Source: Paludibaculum sp. (lineage in GTDB: Bacteria; Acidobacteriota; Terriglobia; Bryobacterales; Bryobacteraceae). From it: a stretch of 64,000 nt of DNA. Made by a program: the position numbers and the translations under genes. This document shows positions 8,328 to 17,270 of the stretch, piece by piece. The notes under the pieces were generated by a model. The model saw only the letters and a program-made list of their open reading frames with translations, was not told the origin of the DNA and made no database searches. The DNA lies in the NCBI GenBank assembly GCA_029973955.1, contig JARKQJ010000053.1:16371-80370 (forward strand), read 5' to 3'. Within the stretch, counting starts at the first letter, position 1, and every line of letters starts with the position of its first letter.

Positions 8328-9629
8328 ATGAGTGAACGGTGGCAGAGGTCGAGAGAGCTGCTGGAGCGGGCGCGGGGCTCGCTGGCAGGGGGCGTGAGCA
8401 GCCCGTTCCGGGCGAAGTTCCCGGTGCCGCTTTACTTTCGCGACGGGCAGGGTTCGCGGCTCGAGGATGAGGACGGCAACCGGTACATCGACTACACACT
8501 GGCCTGGGGGCCGGCGATTCTGGGGCACAAGCATCCGGCATTGGTGGAAGCATACCGGAGGGCTGCGGAGCGGCCGCTGATCTATGGGGCGGAGCACCGG
8601 TTGGAGATCGAGGTGGCGGAGCGGATCCAGTCGATGGTGCCTTGCGCGGAGAGAGTGGCATTCACTTCGAGCGGGAGCGAGGCGGTGCAATTGGCGCTAC
8701 GTTTGGCGCGGGCCCATACGAGACGGCCGCTGATTGTGAAGTTCGAGGGGCATTATCACGGCTGGTTCGATTCGGTACTGGTGAGCCACCACGCGAAGCT
8801 CGATGAGATGGGCGCGGAGGAGGAGGCGCGGGCCGTGCCGGAATCGAGCGGGCAGGTGACGAATGCCTTGGAGAACGTAATTCCGCTGCCGTGGAACCGG
8901 CCGGACCTGTTCGAGAGAGTGATGGCGGAGCGGGGGACGGAGGTGGCTGGTGTAATCATGGAGCCTTGGCTGATGAACAGCGGCGGGATTGAGCCGGGTG
9001 AGGGGTATTTGCAGGCAGTGCGGGAGTTGGCGCACGCGCAGGGGGCTGTAGTGATCTTCGACGAGATCATCACGGGCTTCCGCATGGCGCCGGGCGGGGC
9101 GCAGAGCGTGTTTGGCGTGACACCCGATCTGGCGACGTTCGGCAAGGCGGTGGGTGGAGGCGCTCCGTTCAGCGTGGTGGCGGGCCGGAAGGAGATTCTC
9201 GAACTGATGTTCGGCGGCGGGGTAAGCTTCGGGGGGACGTTCAACGGGAATCCAGTGTCTCTGGCCGCGGCGGCGGCGACGCTGGAGGTACTGGCAAGCG
9301 AAGGCGGGCGGGCGTTGCGGGAGACGAACGAGCGCGGCAGGCGGCTGATGGATGGGATACGGGCGGTGGCGGAGAGACGCGGAGTGAAGATGCTGGTGAG
9401 CGGATTTGGGGCGGCGTTCGCTTTGCACTTCACGAACGCCGCCGAATTGAGGAGCTACCGCGACGTCTGCGCGGATGACGCGGAGAGGCTGCGGCGATGC
9501 CTGTTCGGATTGCTGGAGCGCGGCGTTTACGCGCTGCCGGATGGACGCTTCTACCTGTCACTGGCGCATACAGACGCAGACGTGGAGGAGACGCTGGCGG
9601 CGGTGGACGCCGTGTCGGCGGCTTTGTAG
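8328..9629 (+). CDS. Class III (GSA-aminomutase-like) aminotransferase
   Basis: A 433-residue PLP enzyme. It resembles glutamate-1-semialdehyde 2,1-aminomutase and related class III aminotransferases: an N-terminal LAGGVSSPFR start, YIDYTLAWGPAILGH, SSGSEAVQLALRLAR, the DEIITGFRM aspartate motif and the PLP-lysine motif TFGKAVGGG. Several substitutions and the isolated context (no hem genes nearby) argue that it need not be HemL. A broader amino-group transfer role is possible. It starts 48 nt from the divergent SGNH hydrolase. Family assignment is firm; substrate is not. Confidence 0.82.
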   Translation: MSERWQRSRELLERARGSLAGGVSSPFRAKFPVPLYFRDGQGSRLEDEDGNRYIDYTLAWGPAILGHKHPALVEAYRRAAERPLIYGAEHRLEIEVAERIQSMVPCAERVAFTSSGSEAVQLALRLARAHTRRPLIVKFEGHYHGWFDSVLVSHHAKLDEMGAEEEARAVPESSGQVTNALENVIPLPWNRPDLFERVMAERGTEVAGVIMEPWLMNSGGIEPGEGYLQAVRELAHAQGAVVIFDEIITGFRMAPGGAQSVFGVTPDLATFGKAVGGGAPFSVVAGRKEILELMFGGGVSFGGTFNGNPVSLAAAAATLEVLASEGGRALRETNERGRRLMDGIRAVAERRGVKMLVSGFGAAFALHFTNAAELRSYRDVCADDAERLRRCLFGLLERGVYALPDGRFYLSLAHTDADVEETLAAVDAVSAAL

Positions 9630-9633
9630 GCGG

Positions 9634-11292
9634 CTACTTAGCAGGCGCCTTATATTCGAGCACCTGGCCGTCGGCCAGGAGGCGTTCGCGGAGCTTTTCG
9701 TAAGGGACGTCCTGGACGGCGAGTTTGCCGTCGATGGCCATGACAGCAGCAGTGGCGGCGGACTGGCCGAGGATCATGAACACCGGCTCCATGCGGATGG
9801 AGCCGTAGGCGATGTGGGAAGAAGAGACGGCCACGGGAACGAGGAGGTTGACGGCCTGGCCGGCCTTGGGCACGATGGCGCCGTAGGAGATCTGGTAGGG
9901 GCCCTTGGTGGAGACGCCGATGTCGCCTTCGTTCTGAACGTAGCCCTCGGGGGTGATGTAGCGCTGGACGTTGTGGGAGTCCATGCCGTAGGAGCCCATG
10001 CCGATGGATTCGGGGGTGGGGCGTTTCTTGAGGAGTTCGTTCTCGGTCATGACGTAGCGGCCGACCATGCGGCGGGCCTCGCGGACGTAGATCTGATGAG
10101 GCCAGTTGCCGGTGGTGGTGAACTCGTCCTTAGCCAGGCCCCACTGAGCCATGGCGGTACGAACGTCCTCAGGGACGCGGGGATCGTTGGCGATGAAGTA
10201 GAGCAGGCCCTGCTGATAGTCGATGTGCTCCTGGATGATCTGCTTGCGGCGCTCGTAGGAGGCCTCCGGGTAGTCGTAGTTGTAGCCGATGTTGTCGGAG
10301 CTGAAGGGACCGTGGTTGTTGGTATCGGTCTTGCCGTTGGGGATGGGGTCGAACTTATCGAAGGTCTCGCGCCAGCCGGCATTGAAGACGCGGAGGAGGA
10401 GTTCGTATTGGGCGGGGTCGTAGTTCTTCGGCCTGGGGAAGGCGACACGGTTTTCGGGGACACGGGTGAAGCAGGTGCGGAAGCAGTAGGCCTGGATGCG
10501 CTTGTCGGCTTCGCCGTAAGTGCCGGGAGGCTCGGTGGAGATGCGGGGGAGGACGCCGCTGGAGGGATCGCCAGGGGTTTTGTAGGGGGAGATGGGGGTT
10601 TTGACGGCGCCGAAGTGGTGGCGGTGGTGGAGGGTGCCGGTCTGGATGCCGGCCCAATCCTCGTTGTATGTGGCCTTGGCTTCGCGGCCGACGTGGTAGT
10701 CGACACCGGCGGCGGCCATGAGGTCGCCTTCGTAGGTGGCGTCGATGAACGCCTTGGCGGAGAAGGTGCGGCCGTCGAGAGTGCGGATGGAGACGATGCG
10801 GTTGCCATCTTTGCGGACGCCTTTGGCGCGATCGAGCCAGGCATCGCGGTAGATGGGGATCTTGAGTTCCTTCACCCAGGCTTCATAGACGTTTTCGGCG
10901 ACGTGCGGCTCAAAGATCATCATGGTGCGCGCGTTAGCATCCATGGCGGCGGTGTCCTGGCCCTTATTGCCGTACTGTTCCCGCTTCTGCCAGCGCCAGG
11001 TTTCCGGCTTCTGATACTCGAGATAGACGCGGTGGTAGAACTCGCGGGAGAGGCCTCCGATGACGGCTTTGTTGCCGGAGTCGGTCCAGCCGAGGCCGCC
11101 GGCAGTGAGGCCGCCGAGGTGCTTTTCGGGGCAGACCATGATGACGGTCTTCTCCATGCGGCGGGCCTGGATGGCAGCGGTGATGGCGCCGGAGGTGCAC
11201 CCATAGACGAGGATGTCGGCCTGGCGGGGTTGAGCGAAGAGCGAGGCCGCGAACACCGCGGCAAAAGGAAGGAGCCGGTATGTGAAGGTCAT
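9634..11292 (-). CDS. Exported FAD-dependent oxidoreductase (FAD_oxidored type)
   Basis: A 552-residue protein. A signal peptide (MTFTYRLLPFAAVFAASLFAQ) precedes an FAD-binding Rossmann segment ADILVYGCTSGAITAAIQARR, a variant of GxGxxG, followed by KHLGGLTAGGLGWTD and FIDATYEGDLMAAAG. The C-terminus has the second FAD-contact region (GQSAATAAVMAIDGK). This architecture is common in acidobacterial and planctomycete genomes, near carbohydrate catabolism genes. The substrate is unknown. Upstream frame was trimmed to the ATG that opens the signal peptide. The long plus-strand frame across the same bases is a codon-bias shadow. Confidence 0.83.
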   Translation of the reverse strand: MTFTYRLLPFAAVFAASLFAQPRQADILVYGCTSGAITAAIQARRMEKTVIMVCPEKHLGGLTAGGLGWTDSGNKAVIGGLSREFYHRVYLEYQKPETWRWQKREQYGNKGQDTAAMDANARTMMIFEPHVAENVYEAWVKELKIPIYRDAWLDRAKGVRKDGNRIVSIRTLDGRTFSAKAFIDATYEGDLMAAAGVDYHVGREAKATYNEDWAGIQTGTLHHRHHFGAVKTPISPYKTPGDPSSGVLPRISTEPPGTYGEADKRIQAYCFRTCFTRVPENRVAFPRPKNYDPAQYELLLRVFNAGWRETFDKFDPIPNGKTDTNNHGPFSSDNIGYNYDYPEASYERRKQIIQEHIDYQQGLLYFIANDPRVPEDVRTAMAQWGLAKDEFTTTGNWPHQIYVREARRMVGRYVMTENELLKKRPTPESIGMGSYGMDSHNVQRYITPEGYVQNEGDIGVSTKGPYQISYGAIVPKAGQAVNLLVPVAVSSSHIAYGSIRMEPVFMILGQSAATAAVMAIDGKLAVQDVPYEKLRERLLADGQVLEYKAPAK

Positions 11293-11314
11293 GAGGTGGA
11301 TGTGGAAAGCCCGA

Positions 11315-11671
11315 TCAGCCCAGAGCCGGCGTGGAGAACAACTGGATCTCGGCCTGAACCTGCGCCACGAAAGGCTCGAAGGGCATCTCGCCCCAGTATA
11401 CGTGCTGGAAGCCGATGGCGATGCTGCGAACGAACATGACGGCAAGGCGGAGCCGTTCCCCGTCACGGCGAAGGACCCAGCGGTACTCACCGGAGGAGAT
11501 GGGCCAGAAGCACTCGCCAAAGCCTTGAGTGCGGGCATCTTCGATGGCGGCAGCGAGATCGGCGATCGCGCTAGCAGGCTCGCCGCCGAAAACGGTGTGT
11601 TCCTCTTCCCCGTCGCTGAAGAAGCAGGCCACGCGACCGAAGTCGTCGAGAGAGAGGGAAAAGTGCACCAT
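11315..11671 (-). CDS. Small protein of unknown function
   Basis: This 118-residue frame reads like a real globular protein: an alternating beta-rich pattern (VHFSLSLDDFGRVACFFSDG), a helix, then a second beta stretch (GEYRWVLRRDGERLRLAVMF) and aromatic residues near the end. It has no signal peptide or membrane segment. It lies 22 nt upstream of the FAD oxidoreductase on the same strand, so both may be co-transcribed. I do not recognise the family. A competing plus-strand frame has low-complexity composition and was rejected. Confidence 0.6.
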   Translation of the reverse strand: MVHFSLSLDDFGRVACFFSDGEEEHTVFGGEPASAIADLAAAIEDARTQGFGECFWPISSGEYRWVLRRDGERLRLAVMFVRSIAIGFQHVYWGEMPFEPFVAQVQAEIQLFSTPALG

Positions 11672-11827
11672 GTCGTCATTTTACGACAAGCAGGTGAAAA
11701 ACTCCGTGTAAATCTGAGAGAGAAGCCGGAACCGCCGCTGCGTGCCGGCGCGGAGCCATTTTAAGCGGAAGACGCAGCGTTCATTCAGGCGTAGTTCCGG
11801 CTCAGATTGGGAGAGACAGGGGGAAGT

Positions 11828-11867
11828 GTGGCCCCGGGACTGGCGTCCCGGGGGAAAAGGGCGGGCC
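11828..11867. repeat. Single dispersed copy of the 40-bp hairpin repeat
   Basis: The segment starts GTGGCCCCGGGACTGG and continues through CGTCCCGGGGGAAAA. It has the same layout as the four tandem units at 62101-62260: GTGGCCCC, a short inverted repeat (CCCCGGGAC / GTCCCGGGG), then a GAAAA tail. It lies in the gap between the small unknown gene and the hybrid kinase. Confidence 0.7.
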
Positions 11868-11879
11868 GGGGAGGACGAG

Positions 11880-13070
11880 TCAGGCGTTGAGGTAGCGGGC
11901 GACGGTGGAGAGGAGGTCGGCGGCCTGGATGGGCTTCACGAGGTAGGCGGCCATGCCCTTCTGCCGGCAGAGGGTGCGGACCTGGTCAGAGACTTCCGCG
12001 GTCAGGGCGAGAATGGGCGTATCTTCATAGCCCGGGATCTGGCGCAGGCGCTCGGTGGTTTCGATGCCGTCCATTCCGGGCATCTGCAGATCCATGAGGA
12101 TAAGAGAGTAATAGGTGTTCTGCGCGGCGGTAATGGCGGAAAAGCCGTCGCCGACACAGTCGAAGGCGTGGTCTCCCTTTGCGAGCATGGCGCTGAGAAC
12201 CTGCTGAGAGATGCGATTATCCTCGACGACAAGAATGCGAGGAGCGGCCTCGCGGCAGGGGGAGCCGCGGAAACCGGGGACCACCAGAACGGGTTTGGGC
12301 AATTGCAGCGGGATTTCGACCGTCACCAAAGAGGCGCCGCTGGGAGCGTTCTCCACCACAATGTCGCCTTCCAACAGCTGCACCACGCGGCGAATGAGGG
12401 CAAGGCCGAGACTGGCGCCGTTGAAGCGGCGATTGGCGCCGCTATCGATTTCGTCGAATCTCTCGAAGACCTCGCGCACGCTCTCCGCGGTCAACCCGCC
12501 CTCCGAAGTAAACACGGAGATATGGAGCGTGAACTTCCGCCCGGCCGAGAGGGAAGCGTGGCAGCCCACCTGAATGGAGCCGCCATGAGAAGTGCGGATC
12601 GCGTGGAGCACGAGCAGCACGACGACCTGGCGGATCCGGTAGGCGTCACCGATCGCAGTCTTGGGCAGATCCGGAGATGACTCCGTGGAGTAGAGCAGCC
12701 CCTTGGAGTGGGCTTTCGCAGCCTGCTCCTGGACCGCAACCTGCAAGGTGTCGGCGAGAGCAAACTCCGCTACGTCCAGGTTGACGCAACCCGAGGCGAG
12801 CGAGGTGTATTCGAGGGTATCGTTGAGCAGATCAAAGAGGCCGTCGGCGCAATGCCGCACCATCTGGACGTAATCGCGCTGCTCGTCGTCCAACTGCGTC
12901 TCCAGCAGAAGATCTGACATTCCGAGGATCCCGCTCAAGGGGGTTCTGATCTCGTGGTTCAGGCTGGCGAGGAACTGCAGCATCAATGCGGGCGAGTCCG
13001 CAGTCGGAGGGCGGGGAGCCCCGCTAGACGCGGCCGAGATGGATGACAATCTGAGTCGTTGTGGACTCAT
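11880..13070 (-). CDS. Hybrid histidine kinase / response regulator with degenerate ATPase
   Basis: A 396-residue soluble protein. Residues 30-95 form a HisKA domain with the phospho-acceptor H39 in [12 protein letters not shown]. Residues about 105-260 correspond to a HATPase_c domain. Residues 276-396 are a complete receiver with the acidic ED pair, phospho-acceptor D327 in [11 protein letters not shown] and K379. There is no sensor or membrane domain. In the ATPase the N-box reads [17 protein letters not shown], so both usual asparagines are replaced (L152, H156), and the G1 box DxGxG reads TSEGG. G2 (LGLAL) is kept. ATP binding is therefore doubtful. It may act as a phosphotransfer or regulatory protein. 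Confidence 0.82.
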   Translation of the reverse strand: MSPQRLRLSSISAASSGAPRPPTADSPALMLQFLASLNHEIRTPLSGILGMSDLLLETQLDDEQRDYVQMVRHCADGLFDLLNDTLEYTSLASGCVNLDVAEFALADTLQVAVQEQAAKAHSKGLLYSTESSPDLPKTAIGDAYRIRQVVVLLVLHAIRTSHGGSIQVGCHASLSAGRKFTLHISVFTSEGGLTAESVREVFERFDEIDSGANRRFNGASLGLALIRRVVQLLEGDIVVENAPSGASLVTVEIPLQLPKPVLVVPGFRGSPCREAAPRILVVEDNRISQQVLSAMLAKGDHAFDCVGDGFSAITAAQNTYYSLILMDLQMPGMDGIETTERLRQIPGYEDTPILALTAEVSDQVRTLCRQKGMAAYLVKPIQAADLLSTVARYLNA

Positions 13071-13218
13071 GGCCTAGAAGGCTCATCGGCATTTCAAGGC
13101 GTGGAGTTTAGAGTGGAGCGAAAGCACAGGCGGCTTTTCGTACGGGATTCCCCTGAAAATTGACCCCAAGGAGACCCTATCTCCAATCAGTGAAATGACT
13201 TAGGCCATGACCCGCAAA

Positions 13219-13249
13219 AGCCGGAGCGGCGGGGGGCGCCGCTCCGGCT
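13219..13249 (-). terminator. Rho-independent terminator after the AIM24-type gene
   Basis: A perfect 12-bp stem (AGCCGGAGCGGC / GCCGCTCCGGCT) with a 7-nt loop. On the minus strand it is followed by TTTT. It lies 32 nt beyond the stop of the minus-strand AIM24-type gene at 13281, as expected for an intrinsic terminator. Confidence 0.75.
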
Positions 13250-13280
13250 GTGCAGAGGTCGATGCAGAATGCGAGGTTCG

Positions 13281-14147
13281 CTAATCTTCGCTGCTGAAGA
13301 AGCCGCCCAGGGACTCCAGCGGGTTCCGCTCGTCGCCGCCTGTTCGAGTGGGGGCCAGTTCGCGGCGCAGTTTTTCGAGCGTCATGCTCTGGATGATGAC
13401 GCGGCCCGGGCCACGCAGGGTGGCGAGGAAGAGCCCTTCACCGCCGAAGATCGCGGTTTTGATGCTGCCGGCGAACTGAATGTCGTAGTCGACGCCTTCG
13501 TCGAAGGCGACGATGCAGCCGGTGTCGACCTGGAGGCTTTCGCCGGCGGCCAGGGTGAATTCGATGAAATCACCGCCGGCGTGGATGAAGGCCACGCCGG
13601 GGCCGGTGATCTTCTCCAGGATGAAGCCCTCGCCGCCGAAGAAGCCGGCGCCGAGTTTCTTGACGAAAGCGATGTTGACGGTAGCGGGAGTCTGGGCGCA
13701 GACGAAGGAGTCGCGCTGGACGAGGACGGACTGGCCGGCCTGGAGGTCGAAGGCCTGAATGCGTCCGGGGTAGGAACCGGCGAAGCCGACTTCGCCGGCG
13801 GCGGTGGCGCGGAAGTAGGTCCAGAAGAGGGACTCGCCCATGAGCTTGCGTTTGACGGCGCCCCAGATCTTTTGACCGATGGATTCGCCCGTCATCCGGC
13901 TTTCCCACTGAACGGAGGGGGTCTTGTAGACCATTTTGCCGGCCTCGGCAAAGATCTCCTGACCAGGTCTCAACCGTAGGCGAGCCACCTGGAGGTTGTC
14001 GCCCTGGATGGTGTAGTCCAGGGGTTCGGCGACCTGCGGCGTGTAGGCGGCCTGGGGCGGCGGCGCGGAGCCAAGGGCGCTGCCGCAGCGGGCGCAGAAG
14101 CGCGATGAATCTGCGATCTCAGAGCCGCAGGTGGTGCAATAAGGCAT
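13281..14147 (-). CDS. AIM24 / TIGR00266-type protein with N-terminal zinc ribbon
   Basis: 288 residues. The first 26 hold a zinc ribbon (C4, C7, C18, C21; CTTCGSEI and FCARCGSALG). From about residue 40 it follows the AIM24/TIGR00266 beta-helix-like fold: LRPGQEIFAEAGKMVY, the LMGESLFWTYF segment, and repeated G-rich turns (FGGEGFILEKITGPG, FGGEGLFLATLRGPG). Functions in this family are poorly defined in bacteria. The zinc ribbon fusion suggests binding to nucleic acid or protein. It ends before the intrinsic terminator at 13219-13249. Confidence 0.85.
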   Translation of the reverse strand: MPYCTTCGSEIADSSRFCARCGSALGSAPPPQAAYTPQVAEPLDYTIQGDNLQVARLRLRPGQEIFAEAGKMVYKTPSVQWESRMTGESIGQKIWGAVKRKLMGESLFWTYFRATAAGEVGFAGSYPGRIQAFDLQAGQSVLVQRDSFVCAQTPATVNIAFVKKLGAGFFGGEGFILEKITGPGVAFIHAGGDFIEFTLAAGESLQVDTGCIVAFDEGVDYDIQFAGSIKTAIFGGEGLFLATLRGPGRVIIQSMTLEKLRRELAPTRTGGDERNPLESLGGFFSSED

Positions 14148-14241
14148 GGAAACTCCTCCCTAGATTCCTCAGTATCCTACAAGCAGGGGGCAACCCAGGG
14201 TCACGAAATGGGTTCAACCCGGATAGGGACACTGTCAAGAG

Positions 14242-16488
14242 ATGAGACGAGACGTCAGGCGGGTTTGTTCGATTCTCAGCGCATGGCTGGTGCTGATTCC
14301 GGGGATGCAGGCGCGGACGGTGGCATCCAACTGCGGGACGGAGCGCGGCAGGGGCGTAACCGACGTCGCGGTAAGCCGGGCCGCGGCCCGGATGCGCGCC
14401 AGAATGACTGCGGCGGCGCGGCACCCGAACGCGGTTCTCTCGGCGGATGTGGGCGATCTGGCGGTGCTGGACGACGCCGGGGGCATCATCGCCCGGAGCA
14501 AACAGTTTGCTTTATCAAACCGCGCCTTGACGTTCACGCCGGCGGATGCGGAAGTCCCCGCCTATCAGTATTCTTTGAGCCAGGCGGCACTGGACGAGCT
14601 GGCGCTGGCGGAAGGGGAGGTACTGAGCGGGCTAGGAGACGACGACGCGCGGCAAGTGCAATTGCCATTCTCGTTTCCGTATTACGGCAGGCAATGGAAC
14701 TCGGCCTGGATCCATTCGGATGGAAACCTCACCTTCGGCGCTCCCGAAGCGGCTTCCGCCACGCGCAGCCTGGGGCGGATGGCGGCGGGACCGCCGCGGG
14801 TGGCGCCGCTGTTCAGTGACCTGGACCCGACCCGGCCGGACTGCGATGTGCGGGTATGGAAGAGCGGTGACCGGGTGGTGGTGAGTTGGCGGCAGGTGCC
14901 GGAATATCAGGACTACGGCGCCGGCGCCCGGCAGACCCTGCAACTGGTGCTTTGGGCGGACGGGCGGATTGAGTTCCGGTATGCGGCCATCAGCGCGAGC
15001 GCCGGCGTGGTGGGAATCTCGCCGGGTGGATTGCTGGGAACGGCGGAGGTGGTGAGTTTTCTGGACGCATCCACGCGCGCCTATCCATCGACCGTGGCGG
15101 ACACCTTCGGAACGACGGACGGGATCGACATGGTGCGAGTGGCCCAGCGCTTCTACGAGACGCACGAGGATGCCTACGACTACCTGGTGGTCTTCAACAC
15201 GCTGGGCATCGTCGCGCAGCCCGGGGCGCTGGCGTACGAAAGCACGGTGAGGAACTATCGCAGCGGCATCGGCGACCCGATTTTCGACACAGGCGCGTCG
15301 TATGGCTCGGAGTACCGCCTGCAGGCTGTTCTGAACATGGGCCCGTTGAGGCAGTATCCGAAAGACCCGTTCGCCAGGGTGGGATCGCGCGGCCAGGTGA
15401 CCGGCGACAACACAATGACGCTGATCGGTCATGAGACGGGCCACCTCTTTCTGGCGCTGGCGAGCATCCGGGATCCGCTCAATCCGGACGCGCGGCCGAT
15501 GCTGGGCACGCAGCTTGCGCATTGGAGCTTCAACTTCAATTCGGAGGCGTCGCTGCTGGAGGGCAACCGGATCCAGGACAACGGCCCGGGGCTGGTGAAC
15601 CGCTTTCTCACGGTGGCGACGGTGGAAGGATACTCGGCGCTGGACCAATATCTGATGGGCTTCCGCAATCCGCTGGAGGTTCCGCCCACATTCCTGGTGA
15701 AGAACAGCAATCGGGCGGCAGCGTCCTTTCCGCAGGTGGGGATCCCAATCAGCGGAGCGAGGCAGGATATCGTGGTGGACGACGTGATTGCCGCGGAGGG
15801 CCGGCGGATTCCCGACGAGACCGTCAGCCAGAGGTTGTTCCGCTTCGCATTCATCGTGATCACGCCGACGGGCACGATGCCGTCGGCCGATGAGGCCGCA
15901 CAGTTGGAGACATACCGCAGCGAGTTCGAGCGGTACTTCCACAAGGCAGCGGGCGAGCGCGCCTGGGCGGACGCAACGCTCAGGAAGATGGTGCGGGCCA
16001 GCGCATGGCCGGCCGGCGGCTCAGTCGTTGGAGACGAGGCGCAGGTGCGGGTGCGGCTGGCACAATCCGCCGCGGAAGACATGCAGATGGCAGTGGTGCG
16101 CCAGGAGAGTGTCCAGGCGCCCGATGCGATCACGATTCCGGCGGGCGCCACGCTGGCCGAGTTCACGCTGCGCCCAGCGGCGACGGGCACCTCGGACCTG
16201 TTCCTGATCCCTTCCGACTCGCGCTATGAAACCGTGCACATCCGGCTGGAGGCGAAGAGTTCACGCAGTGACCTCACCCTGGAGGAGTATTACCGCGAAG
16301 AGGGCCTGTTGGTTTTGCGCGTGACCGACGGAAACCGGCTGAACTACTCCAACCAGCCCGTCGTGGTGGAGGGCGTGGAGGGGGCGGTGCGGACGGACAT
16401 CAACGGTCTGGTCTGGCTGGCCTGGGATGGAACTCCGCTGGTTGCCGGCCTGGAAGGAGTTCCAGGGTCCCGGCTGGTGATTCGATAG
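14242..16488 (+). CDS. Large exported protein with a HEXXH site, unknown
   Basis: 748 residues. A leader (SAWLVLIPGMQARTVASNC) suggests export. Around residues 140-270 a beta-sandwich region carries LPFSFPYYGRQWNSAWIHSDG and VAPLFSDLDPT, similar in style to extracellular nidogen-like segments. In the middle is H397-E-T-G-H401 in IGHETGHLFLAL, a zincin-type HEXXH motif, followed by LDQYLMGF. The C-terminus is beta-rich and may be an Ig-like or carboxypeptidase-regulatory domain. A secreted metalloprotease is possible, but the third zinc ligand is not identified. Its 3' end overlaps the convergent Cas6-like gene by 89 nt. Confidence 0.72.
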   Translation: MRRDVRRVCSILSAWLVLIPGMQARTVASNCGTERGRGVTDVAVSRAAARMRARMTAAARHPNAVLSADVGDLAVLDDAGGIIARSKQFALSNRALTFTPADAEVPAYQYSLSQAALDELALAEGEVLSGLGDDDARQVQLPFSFPYYGRQWNSAWIHSDGNLTFGAPEAASATRSLGRMAAGPPRVAPLFSDLDPTRPDCDVRVWKSGDRVVVSWRQVPEYQDYGAGARQTLQLVLWADGRIEFRYAAISASAGVVGISPGGLLGTAEVVSFLDASTRAYPSTVADTFGTTDGIDMVRVAQRFYETHEDAYDYLVVFNTLGIVAQPGALAYESTVRNYRSGIGDPIFDTGASYGSEYRLQAVLNMGPLRQYPKDPFARVGSRGQVTGDNTMTLIGHETGHLFLALASIRDPLNPDARPMLGTQLAHWSFNFNSEASLLEGNRIQDNGPGLVNRFLTVATVEGYSALDQYLMGFRNPLEVPPTFLVKNSNRAAASFPQVGIPISGARQDIVVDDVIAAEGRRIPDETVSQRLFRFAFIVITPTGTMPSADEAAQLETYRSEFERYFHKAAGERAWADATLRKMVRASAWPAGGSVVGDEAQVRVRLAQSAAEDMQMAVVRQESVQAPDAITIPAGATLAEFTLRPAATGTSDLFLIPSDSRYETVHIRLEAKSSRSDLTLEEYYREEGLLVLRVTDGNRLNYSNQPVVVEGVEGAVRTDINGLVWLAWDGTPLVAGLEGVPGSRLVIR

Positions 16489-17266
16489 CAAGAGCGCGGA
16501 TCACGCCGTTACCCCAGACGGTGTGGCGGCCGACACCCGTGACGTTTCCAATGGCAAGCCAAGGCAGGAACTCGGCCAGCGGACCGCGGTAGTCCACCCA
16601 GCCGGTGAAGCCGGAGAGGGGATGCGTTTGGCCGGTGAGCCGGCTGGTACGGCTGGCGGAGATCCACTGGAGCTGGCCTTCGCCGGCAGAGACCTCCGCG
16701 GCGCGGTTGGCGAAGAAGGCGAAGTCAAAGTCCTCGAGAAATGCCGCCGCTCCTGGGTGGTAGAACGACAGCAGGCTGGAGATGCGGTCGCGGAGCCGGG
16801 CGATCAGAAGCGGGAACGGGGGGAGCTCGCCACGGGGCAGGGGCGGTTTCAGTTCGGTGGGCGTCGAGAACTCCAGGCGGAGCGAGTTCACGTTTTGCGC
16901 GGCTGGGGAGAACGCGATGGTGCGCGGCTCCACGGCAAACGACAGCAGGCGTGCGAAATGGAGAGTATCCAACGCCTGGCGAAAGAGATCCCGGTGGGGC
17001 GTGAAGAGGTGGATGGCGATCTCAAAGGGCTGCCCTTCGGAGAGCCGCGCTTCATTGAGATGGTGGCAGCGCAGGACAAAGGGCCGGGGGCGGTCGCGCA
17101 AGCCGCTGGGGCCATGCTGAGAGTTGGGCCGGAATACGGTTTCGGGCAGAGCGAAGCCTAGGCAGCCGCGAAAGAGATTCGCGGCGGGCGCGTCGAAGCG
17201 GATCGGGCGGGTAGCGGCGAAGGAGGCGCGGCAGAACAGAAATGGAAATTCCGGATCTGCCGCCAT
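16400..17266 (-). CDS. Stand-alone Cas6-like RAMP protein
   Basis: 288 residues matching the layout of the Cas6 C-terminal-domain family (PF10040-type). It has a DRPRPFVLR segment followed by LSEGQPFEIAIHLF. The core strand LEFSTPTELKP corresponds to the usual F-x-T-P motif, and RISSLLSFYHPGA follows. Near the C-terminus is the glycine-rich loop GNVTGVGRHTVWGNGVI (240-256), preceded by GFTGWVDYRGPLAEFLPWL. Cas6 cleaves CRISPR repeat RNA, but no array or other cas gene is in the window. It may serve a distant array or have another RNA role. It lies 5 nt upstream of the NHL protein's stop region and overlaps the convergent exported gene by 89 nt. Confidence 0.75.
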   Translation of the reverse strand: MAADPEFPFLFCRASFAATRPIRFDAPAANLFRGCLGFALPETVFRPNSQHGPSGLRDRPRPFVLRCHHLNEARLSEGQPFEIAIHLFTPHRDLFRQALDTLHFARLLSFAVEPRTIAFSPAAQNVNSLRLEFSTPTELKPPLPRGELPPFPLLIARLRDRISSLLSFYHPGAAAFLEDFDFAFFANRAAEVSAGEGQLQWISASRTSRLTGQTHPLSGFTGWVDYRGPLAEFLPWLAIGNVTGVGRHTVWGNGVIRALAIESPAGTLELLPGRQPAEFHPRPARPDR

Positions 17267-17270
17267 GGGG

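Noticed and set aside
9475..11439. 654-codon plus-strand open frame
   Set aside because: It is glycine/valine/alanine-rich and antisense to a clear FAD oxidoreductase. This is a common shadow in GC-rich genomes.
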